In this document: in pieces, positions 1 through 7,868 of the stretch | Position numbering within the stretch: position 1 is the first letter of the stretch | Layout: every line of letters begins with the position of its first letter | Assembly: GCF_016595415.1 (NCBI RefSeq) | Contig: NZ_JAENIO010000022.1 | Span: 1 to 64,000 of the forward strand | Source of the DNA: Roseibacillus ishigakijimensis | Lineage (GTDB): Bacteria; Verrucomicrobiota; Verrucomicrobiia; Verrucomicrobiales; Akkermansiaceae | Length of the DNA stretch: 64,000 nucleotides | Direction: 5' to 3' | Position numbers and translations under genes: made by a program | Notes under the pieces: model-generated | Database searches by the model: none | What the model was told of the DNA's origin: nothing | What the model saw: the letters and a program-made list of their open reading frames with translations, nothing else

Positions 1-6
1 GACCCC

Positions 7-173
7 GGGGAAATGGCGATTGGCCAAGGGATCGTTTACTTGTTCCCGGGGGAAATCGATTTTTACCAGGGGGAATTTCTTTTGGGTCAGGGGGATTTTC
101 ATTTTTCCCCCTCGAACAAGAGCCTGGTCGAGGGGGACAAGGGGTTTTCCCCCACGGAATCGGGACGGGATCT
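7..173. repeat. Degenerate 21-bp tandem repeat array
   Basis: About eight units of 20-21 bp start at 7, 28, 48, 69, 90, 111, 132 and 153. Most open with a run of three to five G followed by A-rich then T/C-rich sequence; the units at 111 and 153 are badly degraded. Because 21 is a multiple of three, open frames running through it read as seven-residue repeats. I see no convincing gene using them, so I treat this as non-coding or as remnant repeat DNA. It may extend left of the window. Confidence 0.6.
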
Positions 174-187
174 GGTCGAACTGTCTT

Positions 188-231
188 CCCAAGGCCTTGC
201 CCTGGGCTGGTCTATGAAGCCCCTTTGGGGG
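188..231. repeat. Two-hairpin palindromic repeat, copy 1
   Basis: First hairpin CCCAAGGCcttGCCCTGGG (188-206, one mismatch), a short spacer, then a second hairpin with CCCC and GGGG arms around TTT (220-230). The order matches the copy at 409-457, so this is a dispersed REP/BIME-like element rather than a chance palindrome. Confidence 0.6.
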
Positions 232-408
232 ATCGGGAAGGGAGCGAGGGCATGCCGTTGGAAAAAATCGTCAGGGAAGGCGTGGTGCACCGGCGTATCG
301 TGGGTGGACGATGCTGCGGCTGCTTTCGTGATCATCGAAGGCAGCTGCGAGAATGATTATTGGTGTGGCGAGATCACAGTCTTGCTGGGACGAGGGCCGG
401 GCAACAAT

Positions 409-457
409 CCCAGGGCGTTGCCCTGGGCTGGGCTGGTATGGGATGCCCCCTTGGGGC
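409..457. repeat. Two-hairpin palindromic repeat, copy 2
   Basis: Perfect 8-bp hairpin CCCAGGGCgttGCCCTGGG (409-427), an 17-nt spacer, then a perfect 5-bp hairpin GCCCCcttGGGGC (445-457). Same architecture as the copy at 188-231. Repeats of this general look are dispersed through many bacterial genomes, in some cases mobilised by REP-associated tyrosine transposases; no transposase gene is visible here. Confidence 0.65.
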
Positions 458-715
458 TGTGGGTGGGGCTTGGGACGCCGGAACTGCGGTGGGACGGGGC
501 CGGTGGGTTCGGTGTTTTGTTGAACGACGTGGGCTCTGGGGCCGACGGGGCGTCGGCGCTCCTTTTTTTCGAGGTTTTTTGAGGGACGTGGGCAGTGGGC
601 CAACAAGAGTGTCGGGGCTCCCTGACGAATCGTTGGGTGGACGAATTGTCCGGCGGTCAAATGACGTAGCGACGGACGGCCGCTGAAAGGTTCAGCTTCA
701 AGGGAAAGCGGTCCT
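458..715. other. Gene-free remainder of the left end
   Basis: No convincing gene lies in 1-715. Beyond the repeats there is a perfect 7-bp hairpin at 541-557 (GCCGACG arms) followed five bases later by seven T (563-569), a weak terminator candidate on the plus strand. An inverted repeat (CCGCTGAA arms, 680-722) overlaps the stop codon of the neighbouring minus-strand gene and could act in 3'-end formation, although no T-run follows it. Confidence 0.4.
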
Positions 716-1489
716 TCAGCGGACGCGCTTGAGGCTCTGACCATCGAAGTCGAGAACCCAGGGCCGACAATACTTCATCCGTGAACCGGTATTCCAGATC
801 ACCCGCTCCCCGACCCGAAATCGTCCCGCCCGGTGGAAATGCCCACAGACCAATTCTTGCGCTTCCGGAGCATGGGCACTCAGAAATTCGGCGCTCGCGC
901 GGGGAAAGCTCGCCCACACTTTGACCACCTCCAAAAGCCGCCGGGGGGGCCAGAACGCCAGCTTGAGATAGCCAAAAAAGGAGGGAGCCATCCTGGCATC
1001 CGGGCGGAGCAGGCGACCGATGGTGCGGGCGTTTTGCCAGCGCTCCTGAAGGGTCCGGGCGGGATGGCGCGCGAGGAAGCGCTCCACTTCCTCTTCTTTC
1101 TTGAAAAGCTCCTTACTCCAGGGAGAGGCCGTTGGGTAGATCATGTCGCCATGGGTCACGAGGATGCGGCCATTGTCCAGCTTGAGCCACCCTTCCTCCG
1201 AGACTCCGGGATCGTGGTTGCCTGTCAAGGCGATAAAGGTGACCCCCCTTTCGCGGCAGAGCCGGATCAGTTCCAGCCAGAGGGTGTCCGCATTTCTTTG
1301 CCAACCCTGGACCAGCTCTTCGCGACCGTCACCGACCATGACGAGGGTGCCCGCTCCTTCCAAATAAGGTTCCATGGTCGCCCGGGAGGTGACCGCCGAG
1401 CCGGGATGGCCAAGATGCCAGTCCGAGACGAGACGCACGGGCAGGGGCAAGGCACACTCCCCGGAGGTCAATTCGGCTGCCGTGGTCAT
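716..1489 (-). CDS. Calcineurin-like metallophosphoesterase, LpxH-like
   Basis: 257 residues. The dinuclear-metal phosphoesterase motifs appear in order: SDWHLG (D23, H25), GDGRE (D54), GNHD (N91, H92), THGD (H113) and CGHFH near residue 216. Overall it looks like UDP-2,3-diacylglucosamine pyrophosphatase-type enzymes, which cleave the lipid A precursor at the inner membrane, but other cytosolic phosphoesterases share the fold, so the substrate is open. The ATG overlaps the stop of the upstream TrmH gene by 4 nt (ATGA), showing co-transcription, and GGAG lies 8 nt upstream. Fold assignment is secure, substrate is inference. Confidence 0.85.
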   Translation of the reverse strand: MTTAAELTSGECALPLPVRLVSDWHLGHPGSAVTSRATMEPYLEGAGTLVMVGDGREELVQGWQRNADTLWLELIRLCRERGVTFIALTGNHDPGVSEEGWLKLDNGRILVTHGDMIYPTASPWSKELFKKEEEVERFLARHPARTLQERWQNARTIGRLLRPDARMAPSFFGYLKLAFWPPRRLLEVVKVWASFPRASAEFLSAHAPEAQELVCGHFHRAGRFRVGERVIWNTGSRMKYCRPWVLDFDGQSLKRVR

Positions 1490-2073
1490 TCCCCTGCTCC
1501 CTGCATGCGCTGACGGAGGGCTTCGTAGAGACAGACGCCGGTGGCGACGCTGGCATTGAGGCAGGGCACGCTACCGAGCATGGGCAATTTGACCAAAAAG
1601 TCGCAGCCTTCCTCGGTGAGACGTCGCAGGCCATCGCCTTCGGCTCCGATGACGATACCCAGCTTGCCTTGCAGATCGGTCTCGAAGAGGGTCTTGTCGG
1701 CTTTATCACTGGTCCCGACGAGCCACATGCCCGCCTCTTGCAGGCTCTTCATGGACCGGGAAAGATTGGTGACCCTTACGAAGGGGACGGAGTCTGCCGC
1801 GCCGACCGAGATGCGTCGCACGGTGTCGGTGAGGCCGACGGCCTTGTCCTTGGGCACGACCACGGCCTGCACCCCGGCACCATCGGCAGAGCGCAGGATG
1901 GCGCCCAGATTGTGGGGATCCTGCACACAGTCGAGGATGAGAATAAAGTTCACTTCCCCCGCCGCGACCTTGGCCACGAGGTCTTCTTCGCCGAGAAGAT
2001 TGCCTTTGGCCGGGCCGGAGGGGCGATTCCGCACGTGCCGGTTTTCCCGCGCTTCTCCCTTTCGTTTCCGCAT
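1486..2073 (-). CDS. TrmH/SpoU-family RNA 2'-O-methyltransferase
   Basis: 195 residues from the ATG at 2073 (MRKRKGE); a longer frame using a TTG would run into the upstream exonuclease gene. The SPOUT domain follows a basic 40-residue lead: DPHNLGAILRSAD (motif 1), IGAEGDG (motif 2) and SVPCLNASVATG (motif 3, the knotted S-adenosylmethionine-binding loop). It methylates a ribose in rRNA or tRNA. It most resembles RlmB but lacks the roughly 70-residue L30e-like N-terminal substrate-binding domain, so the target is uncertain. It lies 68 nt after the exonuclease gene and overlaps the phosphoesterase gene, so all three may form one operon. Confidence 0.85.
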   Translation of the reverse strand: MRKRKGEARENRHVRNRPSGPAKGNLLGEEDLVAKVAAGEVNFILILDCVQDPHNLGAILRSADGAGVQAVVVPKDKAVGLTDTVRRISVGAADSVPFVRVTNLSRSMKSLQEAGMWLVGTSDKADKTLFETDLQGKLGIVIGAEGDGLRRLTEEGCDFLVKLPMLGSVPCLNASVATGVCLYEALRQRMQGAGE

Positions 2074-2141
2074 GGCGGAAGAGGGTAAGGAGCCGCTCCG
2101 CGCTTGTCCATGCCAAGGCGAGTCCTGCAGAACATCACGCG

Positions 2142-2900
2142 CTAGGCGAGGGTCATTCCCACCGGGCAATGGTCGGAGCCGAGGACCTGGTGGTAGATGA
2201 CCGGGTCTTTGGCTTGCGCGGCGAGTTCGCGACTGACGTTAAAGTAATCCAAGCGCCACCCCACATTGCGGCTGCGCGCGCCTCCGCGATAGGACCACCA
2301 GGTGTAGGCCCCTTCCACGCCGGGATGGGCCGCGCGGAAGGTATCGACAAAGCCGGCCGCCATCATGGCATCAAAGCCCGCCCTCTCTTCGTCGCTGAAG
2401 CCCGCACTCAGGCGATTGGCCTTGGGACGGGCCAGGTCAATTTCGGTATGGGCGACGTTGAGATCCCCGCAGAAGATGACTGGCTTGCGCGTTTCCAGCT
2501 CTTGGCAGAATGCGAGGAAGTCCGCATCCCAGCGCTGCCGGTAAGGGAGTCGCCGCAATTCGTTCTGGGAATTGGGCGTGTAGACCGTGACGAGGTAGAA
2601 ATCGGGATACTCGGCGGTGATCACGCGGCCCTCGCTATCGTGCTCGGCAATGTCCATCCCGTGCCTGATGCTCAGGGGCTCCTTCTTGGAAAAGACGGCC
2701 ACTCCGGAGTAGCCGGCCTTCTCCGCGCTATTCCAATGGGCTTGGTAGCCGGTGAATTCCAGGGGCAAGTCCACCTGCTCGGCGCGTGCCTTCGTTTCTT
2801 GCAGGCAAAAAATGTCGGGTTGTTCGGCGGCCACAAAATCGGCGAGACCCTTCTTGAGGGCCGCGCGAATGCCATTGACGTTCCACGAGATGAGCTTCAT
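2142..2900 (-). CDS. xth: Exodeoxyribonuclease III (AP endonuclease)
   Basis: 252 residues from ATG at 2900 ([12 protein letters not shown]), the conserved family N-terminus; an upstream extension of 12 residues is less likely. Endonuclease/exonuclease/phosphatase fold with LQETK (catalytic Glu), GDLNVAH (metal/phosphate site), RLDYF and a C-terminal SDHCP (catalytic Asp-His). It cuts DNA at abasic sites and removes 3' blocks in base-excision repair. Length is normal for the family. First gene of a probable minus-strand set with the TrmH and metallophosphoesterase genes. Confidence 0.93.
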   Translation of the reverse strand: MKLISWNVNGIRAALKKGLADFVAAEQPDIFCLQETKARAEQVDLPLEFTGYQAHWNSAEKAGYSGVAVFSKKEPLSIRHGMDIAEHDSEGRVITAEYPDFYLVTVYTPNSQNELRRLPYRQRWDADFLAFCQELETRKPVIFCGDLNVAHTEIDLARPKANRLSAGFSDEERAGFDAMMAAGFVDTFRAAHPGVEGAYTWWSYRGGARSRNVGWRLDYFNVSRELAAQAKDPVIYHQVLGSDHCPVGMTLA

Positions 2901-3001
2901 GCCGCCCAGCCTTGCCTCCCCGCGACGACGAAACAAGCCTGCAGGCTGTTCAATCGGGAGGAAGACGGAAGATGGGGAGAAAGTGCAGCGTAGCCTACGC
3001 C

Positions 3002-4024
3002 ATGTCCCACGATTCGCTTTTTGCCAACCGCCGCCATTTCCTCACCACTTCACTGGCTTCCGGCCTGGGTCTGACCGCTCTCGCCCGGGGAGAGGAAGGA
3101 GAAAAGACTGCTCCGCAGACAGCTGCCCCCGGTCCGCTCAAGCGCGCTCCCTCTGTTTACAAATTCCGGATTGGCGAGGCTGAGGCCTGGTCCATTTCGG
3201 ACGCCTACTTCATCATCGGAGGCGACCTCAATCTGATGTGGCCGCGCGAGGACCATGCCCGCATGGAAAAGGTGCTCGCCACGGAAGGGCGCCGCATGGA
3301 AGAAGCCTTGCCGCTCTATGCCAACATCCTCGTGGTGCGCAACGAGAAGGAGACGGTAATCTTCGATGCGGGATTCGGAGGGGAGGAACGGGATCGGATG
3401 GGCTGGCTGCTCAGTGGCCTAGCCTTGGCGGGCATCACGCCGGACTCCGTAACGGCAGCCTTTCTCAGCCACAGTCACAGCGACCATCTCAATGGTTTCG
3501 TGCGAGAGGGCAAGCCGACTTTCCCCAATGCCGAACTGCATCTCTTGCAATCGGAGATCGACTTTTGGCGTGCTCCCGAGCCGGACTTTTCCGAAACCAA
3601 GCGCAATCGCAACAACTTGCCCGGCATGATTCGCACGGTGCGGGCGCACTTTGATTCCTTGGAAGAAGTGATGACCGCCCACAAGCAGGAAAAGACCACC
3701 CTCCTCGATGGCTTGGTCACCATTGAGCCTGCGCCGGGGCATACCACCGGACATGCCTGCTTCCGCATTCGTTCAGGGGGCGAGGAATTACTCCACCTCA
3801 TGGACTTGGCCCATCACGATTTGCTGATGTTTGCCGACCCGAATTGGACCATCGCCTTTGACCACCATCCCCAGCAATCGGTCGCGACGCGGAAGGTCTT
3901 TTGGAAAGAAGCGGCCCACAAGACCACGCGCTGCTACGGCTTTCACCTCCCCTTCCCCGGTCTGGGGACCATTGTGGAAAGCGGGCCGGGCTATCGCTGG
4001 GCGGCGGAGCCTTGGAAATGGTGA
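3002..4024 (+). CDS. Tat-exported metallo-beta-lactamase-fold hydrolase
   Basis: 340 residues from ATG at 3002. The N-terminus carries a twin-arginine signal (NRRHFLTT then a hydrophobic stretch ending near ALARG), so the protein is probably exported folded with its metals. The zinc-binding motif HSHSDH appears near residue 157, followed by a second histidine site in APGHTTGH. Resembles periplasmic MBL-fold proteins related to lactonases and organophosphate-hydrolase-like enzymes; the substrate cannot be read from sequence. It stands alone and is followed by a strong bidirectional terminator. Confidence 0.85.
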   Translation: MSHDSLFANRRHFLTTSLASGLGLTALARGEEGEKTAPQTAAPGPLKRAPSVYKFRIGEAEAWSISDAYFIIGGDLNLMWPREDHARMEKVLATEGRRMEEALPLYANILVVRNEKETVIFDAGFGGEERDRMGWLLSGLALAGITPDSVTAAFLSHSHSDHLNGFVREGKPTFPNAELHLLQSEIDFWRAPEPDFSETKRNRNNLPGMIRTVRAHFDSLEEVMTAHKQEKTTLLDGLVTIEPAPGHTTGHACFRIRSGGEELLHLMDLAHHDLLMFADPNWTIAFDHHPQQSVATRKVFWKEAAHKTTRCYGFHLPFPGLGTIVESGPGYRWAAEPWKW

Positions 4025-4050
4025 TTGCTCTCCACGCCCGAAAAATAAGA

Positions 4051-4083
4051 AAAGGCGATCCCCGGGGATCGCCTTTGTTTTTA
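4051..4083. terminator. Bidirectional intrinsic terminator
   Basis: A perfect 11-bp stem (AGGCGATCCCC and its complement, 4053-4074) is flanked by an A-rich run on the left and TTTGTTTTT on the right, so it can end both the MBL-fold gene (plus) and the superoxide dismutase gene (minus), which converge here. Confidence 0.88.
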
Positions 4084-4106
4084 ACAAATCGATTGTCGCG
4101 CAGAGC

Positions 4107-4736
4107 TTACTTGGCAGCGGCGAAGTTGGTCGCCACCACGTCCCAGTTGACCACATTCCAGAAAGCGGAGATATAGTCGGGACGACGATTCTGATAGTTC
4201 AAGTAGTAAGCGTGCTCCCAGACATCGAGGCCGAGAATGGGCGTGCAGCCACAGGTATCGGCGGCTTCGCCCATCAGGGGGGTGTCCTGGTTGGGAGTGG
4301 AAGTGATGGCCAGTGAGCCGTCAGCCTTCACCACCAGCCAAGCCCAGCCGGAGCCGAAGCGAGTGGCGGCAGCGTTGCCGAATTCTTCCTTCATCTTGTC
4401 CAAAGAGCCAAAAGCCGCGTCGATGGCTGCGGCCAGATCGCCGGAGGGAGCGGAAGCGCCGCCCGGAGCGATCACCTTCCAGAAGAGGCTGTGGTTGGCG
4501 TGTCCGCCGCCATTGTTGCGCACAGCACCGCGAATATCCGCGGGCACGGAAGACAGATCGGAGACGAGTTCTTCGATGCTCTTGGCCTCGAGCTCAGCCT
4601 TGCCTGCGATGGCATCGTTGACTTTGCTGACGTAGGCATTGTGGTGCTTGCTGTGGTGGATCTCCATGGTGCGCGCGTCGATGTGCGGCTCCAGGGCGTC
4701 GTATGCATATCCGAGTTCGGGGAGTTCGTAAGCCAT
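4107..4736 (-). CDS. sodA: Superoxide dismutase, Mn-type
   Basis: 209 residues, full length. Metal ligands: H27 (IHHSKHH), His in HANHSLFW, and Asp/His in LDVWEHAYY. Gly in NNGGGH and Gln in NQDTPLM match the Mn-preferring pattern rather than the Fe pattern. It disproportionates superoxide in the cytoplasm and indicates an aerobic lifestyle. Upstream on the minus strand there is a TTGACA (4783-4788) that could serve as a -35 box, though the -10 is poor. Convergent with the MBL-fold gene across a shared terminator. Confidence 0.95.
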   Translation of the reverse strand: MAYELPELGYAYDALEPHIDARTMEIHHSKHHNAYVSKVNDAIAGKAELEAKSIEELVSDLSSVPADIRGAVRNNGGGHANHSLFWKVIAPGGASAPSGDLAAAIDAAFGSLDKMKEEFGNAAATRFGSGWAWLVVKADGSLAITSTPNQDTPLMGEAADTCGCTPILGLDVWEHAYYLNYQNRRPDYISAFWNVVNWDVVATNFAAAK

Positions 4737-4843
4737 GATTTTTGTTCTGTGATGGTTTGGTTTTGCCAGCGTCCCAACCTTGTGTCAAAACGCTCTCACG
4801 CGAAGAAAAGCACGGCAGCGACTTTGCGCAAGCGACAATCCTC

Positions 4844-5824
4844 ATGATTCCTGTTCTCTCCACCTTTCCGCCTCTCGCTCAAGCTCTCGCCTCCCCCGCC
4901 GCCGGGAACATCCTTTATTGGCAAATCGGGTGTGCCGGAGCCGGCCTCCTCCTCGGCCTCCTCCTGATGTGGCTGATCATGCGAGCCAAGTTCACCGCTC
5001 TCCACGCCCGCCAAGAGGAGCAAGGCCAGAACGCCCAAAGCGCCATCAGGACCCTCGAAGCAAAAGCCGTGGGGCTGGAGCAAAAGCTGGCCGAACTTCG
5101 CCACACCGAGGTTCTTCTTCTCAAGCGACAAGGCGAACTGGAAGGAATGGTCACGACGCAGCAACAGCAGCAGGAAGAGCAGAAAAAGCTGATGGCTGCG
5201 GTGGAGAGCCGCCTCGCCGAATCCCTGCGCAATCAATCCAGCGAAGTCCTGCGGGAAACGCGGCGGGAGGTTGCCAGCGTAGCCCAGGAATCCGCTGACA
5301 AGCAGTGGCAGGAACTGCGTAAACTACTCACCCAACGCCAGGAATCGCTCAACGACCAGCTGCTACCTCTCAGCGAGGATCTGCAAGCGCTGCGCAAGCG
5401 TTTGGAGGAAATCTCCCGCCGCCAGAATACCGGAGAAAGCCGCCTGCAGGACGACATCGAACAACTGCAACAGGCCCGCAGCGAGTGGGAGGCCAGCTCG
5501 CGGGAGATCCTTGCGGAGGTGGAAAAGGCGGTGCGGGGCTGGCAACAGCCGACAACCGCCCCGGAAAAAGAGTCCTTGTCCGCTGGCGACATCGCCACCC
5601 CTCAGGACCCCTTTGCTCCCCTGCCCCCCTTGGTCGACGGGCCTTCGACCACCTCCCCGGAAGAGCACGACTGGGCCCAGCTCGATGACTCGGGCGAAGA
5701 GAGCGAGGAGCACCACTTTGAGGGCTTCACCCTTGATGAGCCCGCCCATCCGAACGAGGGCAAGGCAAACGCTGCGGCAGACGATCTCCGCGCCGCTCTC
5801 GAGGATCCCTTCAAGCAGGACTAA
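4844..5824 (+). CDS. Membrane-anchored coiled-coil protein, unknown function
   Basis: 326 residues from ATG at 4844. One transmembrane helix (about residues 23-45, GLLLGLLLMWLIM) is followed by about 170 residues of Gln/Glu/Arg/Leu-rich coiled coil, then an acidic Pro-rich tail. The layout resembles the N-terminal part of RmuC, but the RmuC nuclease-like domain is absent, so I do not assign that function. The stop overlaps the stop of the convergent L,D-transpeptidase gene by a few bases. It could be an envelope scaffold. Confidence 0.75.
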   Translation: MIPVLSTFPPLAQALASPAAGNILYWQIGCAGAGLLLGLLLMWLIMRAKFTALHARQEEQGQNAQSAIRTLEAKAVGLEQKLAELRHTEVLLLKRQGELEGMVTTQQQQQEEQKKLMAAVESRLAESLRNQSSEVLRETRREVASVAQESADKQWQELRKLLTQRQESLNDQLLPLSEDLQALRKRLEEISRRQNTGESRLQDDIEQLQQARSEWEASSREILAEVEKAVRGWQQPTTAPEKESLSAGDIATPQDPFAPLPPLVDGPSTTSPEEHDWAQLDDSGEESEEHHFEGFTLDEPAHPNEGKANAAADDLRAALEDPFKQD

Positions 5825-6540
5825 TCGTCCCCAAACGAATAGCGGCCCTCCTGCACGAGGACATTGGGAGGCCGCCGGTGTTTCTCAAACCATTGGTAAC
5901 CGGGCTGGAGTTCTTGCCAAAAGGGCAACCAGCGGTGCCCGCGAGCTCGCCCCATGCGCTCCTCACTCATGCGAAAGGGAAAGCAGTGGACCCGAAAAAA
6001 GGGTTGTCCCGCTGCGAGAGCGGCATCGCACAAAAGATAAATTTCCTCCACCTTCTCATCAGTCATGGCGAAACAGCCAATCGACAGGCGCCCGCCGTGG
6101 ACCATGAGAAAAGAGCCCGTGCGGCCCTGGGCCCGATCGTAGGCATTGGGAAATCCGAGATTAAAAGAGAGATGATAACGGCTGCGCGGATTCATCGCCG
6201 AGCGGGGCACATAATAAAAACCCTCCGGGGCCTGTCGATCACCCTCGGCGAGCTTGGGCCCCAGTTGACCCGACATCCCGGCAATGGCATAGGTCCGGAA
6301 GAGTTCGAAGTGCTCCCCCTTCTCCACCCACAATTCCAACTCGCGCTCTTCCTTGAAGATCCGCAAAAAAACCGCCCCACCCCAGGGGAAATCTCTGCCT
6401 GCCAATTCCTTCCGCAGCCGAGGGACCGTCCTTTCCTTGGCCAGAGCCAAGCGGTCCTCATCTTCTCCTCCAAGCCGTTGCATCAGCCCACAAACGATAA
6501 TAGCACTCGCCAGACCTGCCACCCAACCCAAGCCCTTCAT
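5821..6540 (-). CDS. L,D-transpeptidase (YkuD/YafK-type)
   Basis: 239 residues from ATG at 6540 (a GTG one codon upstream is possible). An N-terminal hydrophobic anchor is followed by a YkuD catalytic core whose active-site motif is VHGGRLSIGCFAMT: His, then Ser-x-Gly-Cys with the catalytic cysteine. Such enzymes act in the periplasm, making or editing peptidoglycan 3-3 crosslinks or lipoprotein attachments; the YafK-like form seen here may be hydrolytic instead. Last gene of a three-gene envelope operon (PAP2, thioesterase, this gene); its start overlaps the thioesterase stop. Confidence 0.88.
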   Translation of the reverse strand: MKGLGWVAGLASAIIVCGLMQRLGGEDEDRLALAKERTVPRLRKELAGRDFPWGGAVFLRIFKEERELELWVEKGEHFELFRTYAIAGMSGQLGPKLAEGDRQAPEGFYYVPRSAMNPRSRYHLSFNLGFPNAYDRAQGRTGSFLMVHGGRLSIGCFAMTDEKVEEIYLLCDAALAAGQPFFRVHCFPFRMSEERMGRARGHRWLPFWQELQPGYQWFEKHRRPPNVLVQEGRYSFGDD

Positions 6541-7010
6541 CACCCGGGCACCTTATCACCCCCCGCCCCGCGTGCCAAGGCCACGAAGGCGCCCTCAAAG
6601 GCCGCCACCTTGCGCCCCCGGCAATGAAGCGTGGCGGAAATGGATTGCCGGGCCCGGCCCCGCCGCTGATAGAGTCGGCAAAAGCGAGCCCAGGCCCCTT
6701 CGTCAGTCAAGGTGGCTTCCGCAACAAATTCTTCCGCAAAGGGCTCCAAATACTCCATCGAGTTCCGCTGAATCACCAGCTCCCCACACAGTCCCGCAGT
6801 CCGCAAACGCACGTGCATGAGGCTCCAGGCCGCCAGAATGGCCACCGCCGACGCACTCCCGCCAAAAACCGTGCACTGATGATTCACATTGGGCGCAAAG
6901 GGAGCGCGCAAAAGCACCCGCGTGGGAGTTGCCAATTCCACCCGCACCCCAAGCGCTCGACTGAGCGGAATTTGCTGCCCCAGGTAGGCCGTCAATTCTT
7001 CCGGAGTCAT
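6540..7010 (-). CDS. YiiD C-terminal-type hotdog thioesterase
   Basis: 156 residues. The start, with PLSRALGVRVE and then FGGSASAVAILAAW, matches the thioesterase domain found at the C-terminus of YiiD. Predicted cytosolic hotdog-fold enzyme acting on acyl thioesters; its substrate is unknown. Its ATG overlaps the PAP2 stop (ATGA) and its stop overlaps the transpeptidase start, so all three are translationally coupled, which suggests a lipid or envelope role. Confidence 0.82.
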   Translation of the reverse strand: MTPEELTAYLGQQIPLSRALGVRVELATPTRVLLRAPFAPNVNHQCTVFGGSASAVAILAAWSLMHVRLRTAGLCGELVIQRNSMEYLEPFAEEFVAEATLTDEGAWARFCRLYQRRGRARQSISATLHCRGRKVAAFEGAFVALARGAGGDKVPG

Positions 7011-7783
7011 TGCTGTCGAGTGGCTGGGGATTCAGGAGGAAAACGGCTCCATAACCACGCGAAAAAGATGCCGATGGCCGAACCATGCAAGGCATCGGTG
7101 GGCCAGTGGTAATTGCCATACACGCGGGACCAGGCGATGAGGAGGGAGAAGGCAATGGCGGGAATGAGAAGACGGCGGAAATAGAGCCCCAGAACCAGGG
7201 CACTCCCCCAGGCCGAAGCGGAATGTCCACTGGGATAGCCCCGCCACCCGCCTTTGAAGTTGGGCCCGCGGAAATCGAATGCGGAGGTCGCCTCCTCCTT
7301 CTTCACGACCGTGGAAGGACGGGGACGACCGGGCAATGTCTTCATCGTCTGCACTGAGAGCCCCGCCATGCCACCAGCGAGAAGAAAAGCCAGGCCCGCC
7401 CGGCGCCAGTGGGGCTTGCTCCTCCAGAGCCCGACCAGAATCAGGAACAAAGCCCCTAACAGGTTGAACCAATGAAACTGGGTGTAGTCGTGGAGCCACT
7501 TGCACAGCTCCAACCACTTTTCCTGATCGGGATCCACCACCCGGGGCAGGTTCAGGTCGGCCCCACTCCGTCCCTGCAGGGCCAAGAGCAGGGATTCATC
7601 GAACCAGCCCAAGGTCAGCCAGGTGAGCACCACCCAGAGCAAGAGCCCTCCCAGACCCCGCTTGGCCCCCGTCCGCCAGCTCCAGGCGAAATCCCGCCAA
7701 GCCGCTTTCCAGTCGAGTAGAAATTCAGACACCCGACAAGTGAAGGGCAGAGCTCTCCGCCCGACCAGCCTGGAACGCGCCAT
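7007..7783 (-). CDS. PAP2-family membrane phosphatase
   Basis: 258 residues with several transmembrane helices. All three phosphatase signature motifs are intact: KTLPGRPRP, YPSGHSAS and SRVYGNYHWPTD. The active site normally faces the periplasm and removes phosphate from lipids such as undecaprenyl pyrophosphate, phosphatidic acid or phosphatidylglycerophosphate. First gene of the operon with the thioesterase and L,D-transpeptidase genes, which favours an envelope lipid-carrier role, though the substrate is inferred. Confidence 0.9.
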   Translation of the reverse strand: MARSRLVGRRALPFTCRVSEFLLDWKAAWRDFAWSWRTGAKRGLGGLLLWVVLTWLTLGWFDESLLLALQGRSGADLNLPRVVDPDQEKWLELCKWLHDYTQFHWFNLLGALFLILVGLWRSKPHWRRAGLAFLLAGGMAGLSVQTMKTLPGRPRPSTVVKKEEATSAFDFRGPNFKGGWRGYPSGHSASAWGSALVLGLYFRRLLIPAIAFSLLIAWSRVYGNYHWPTDALHGSAIGIFFAWLWSRFPPESPATRQQ

Positions 7784-7868
7784 CCTCGGAAGGCGTCACC
7801 CGCGCCGACACACTCTTGCAAAGTTCCCCCCGAATCACCATCCGGATCAAGCTACCGCCCGCACGGGC

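Noticed and set aside
48-94. G-quadruplex made by the left-end G-runs
   Set aside because: Loops are 10-16 nt long and one run has only three G, so a stable quadruplex is doubtful; kept only as a possibility within the tandem-array finding.
13-582. 189-residue open frame across the left end
   Set aside because: It runs through the 21-bp array and both palindromic repeats, has a Trp/Gly-heavy composition caused by G-runs, and shows no recognisable domain.
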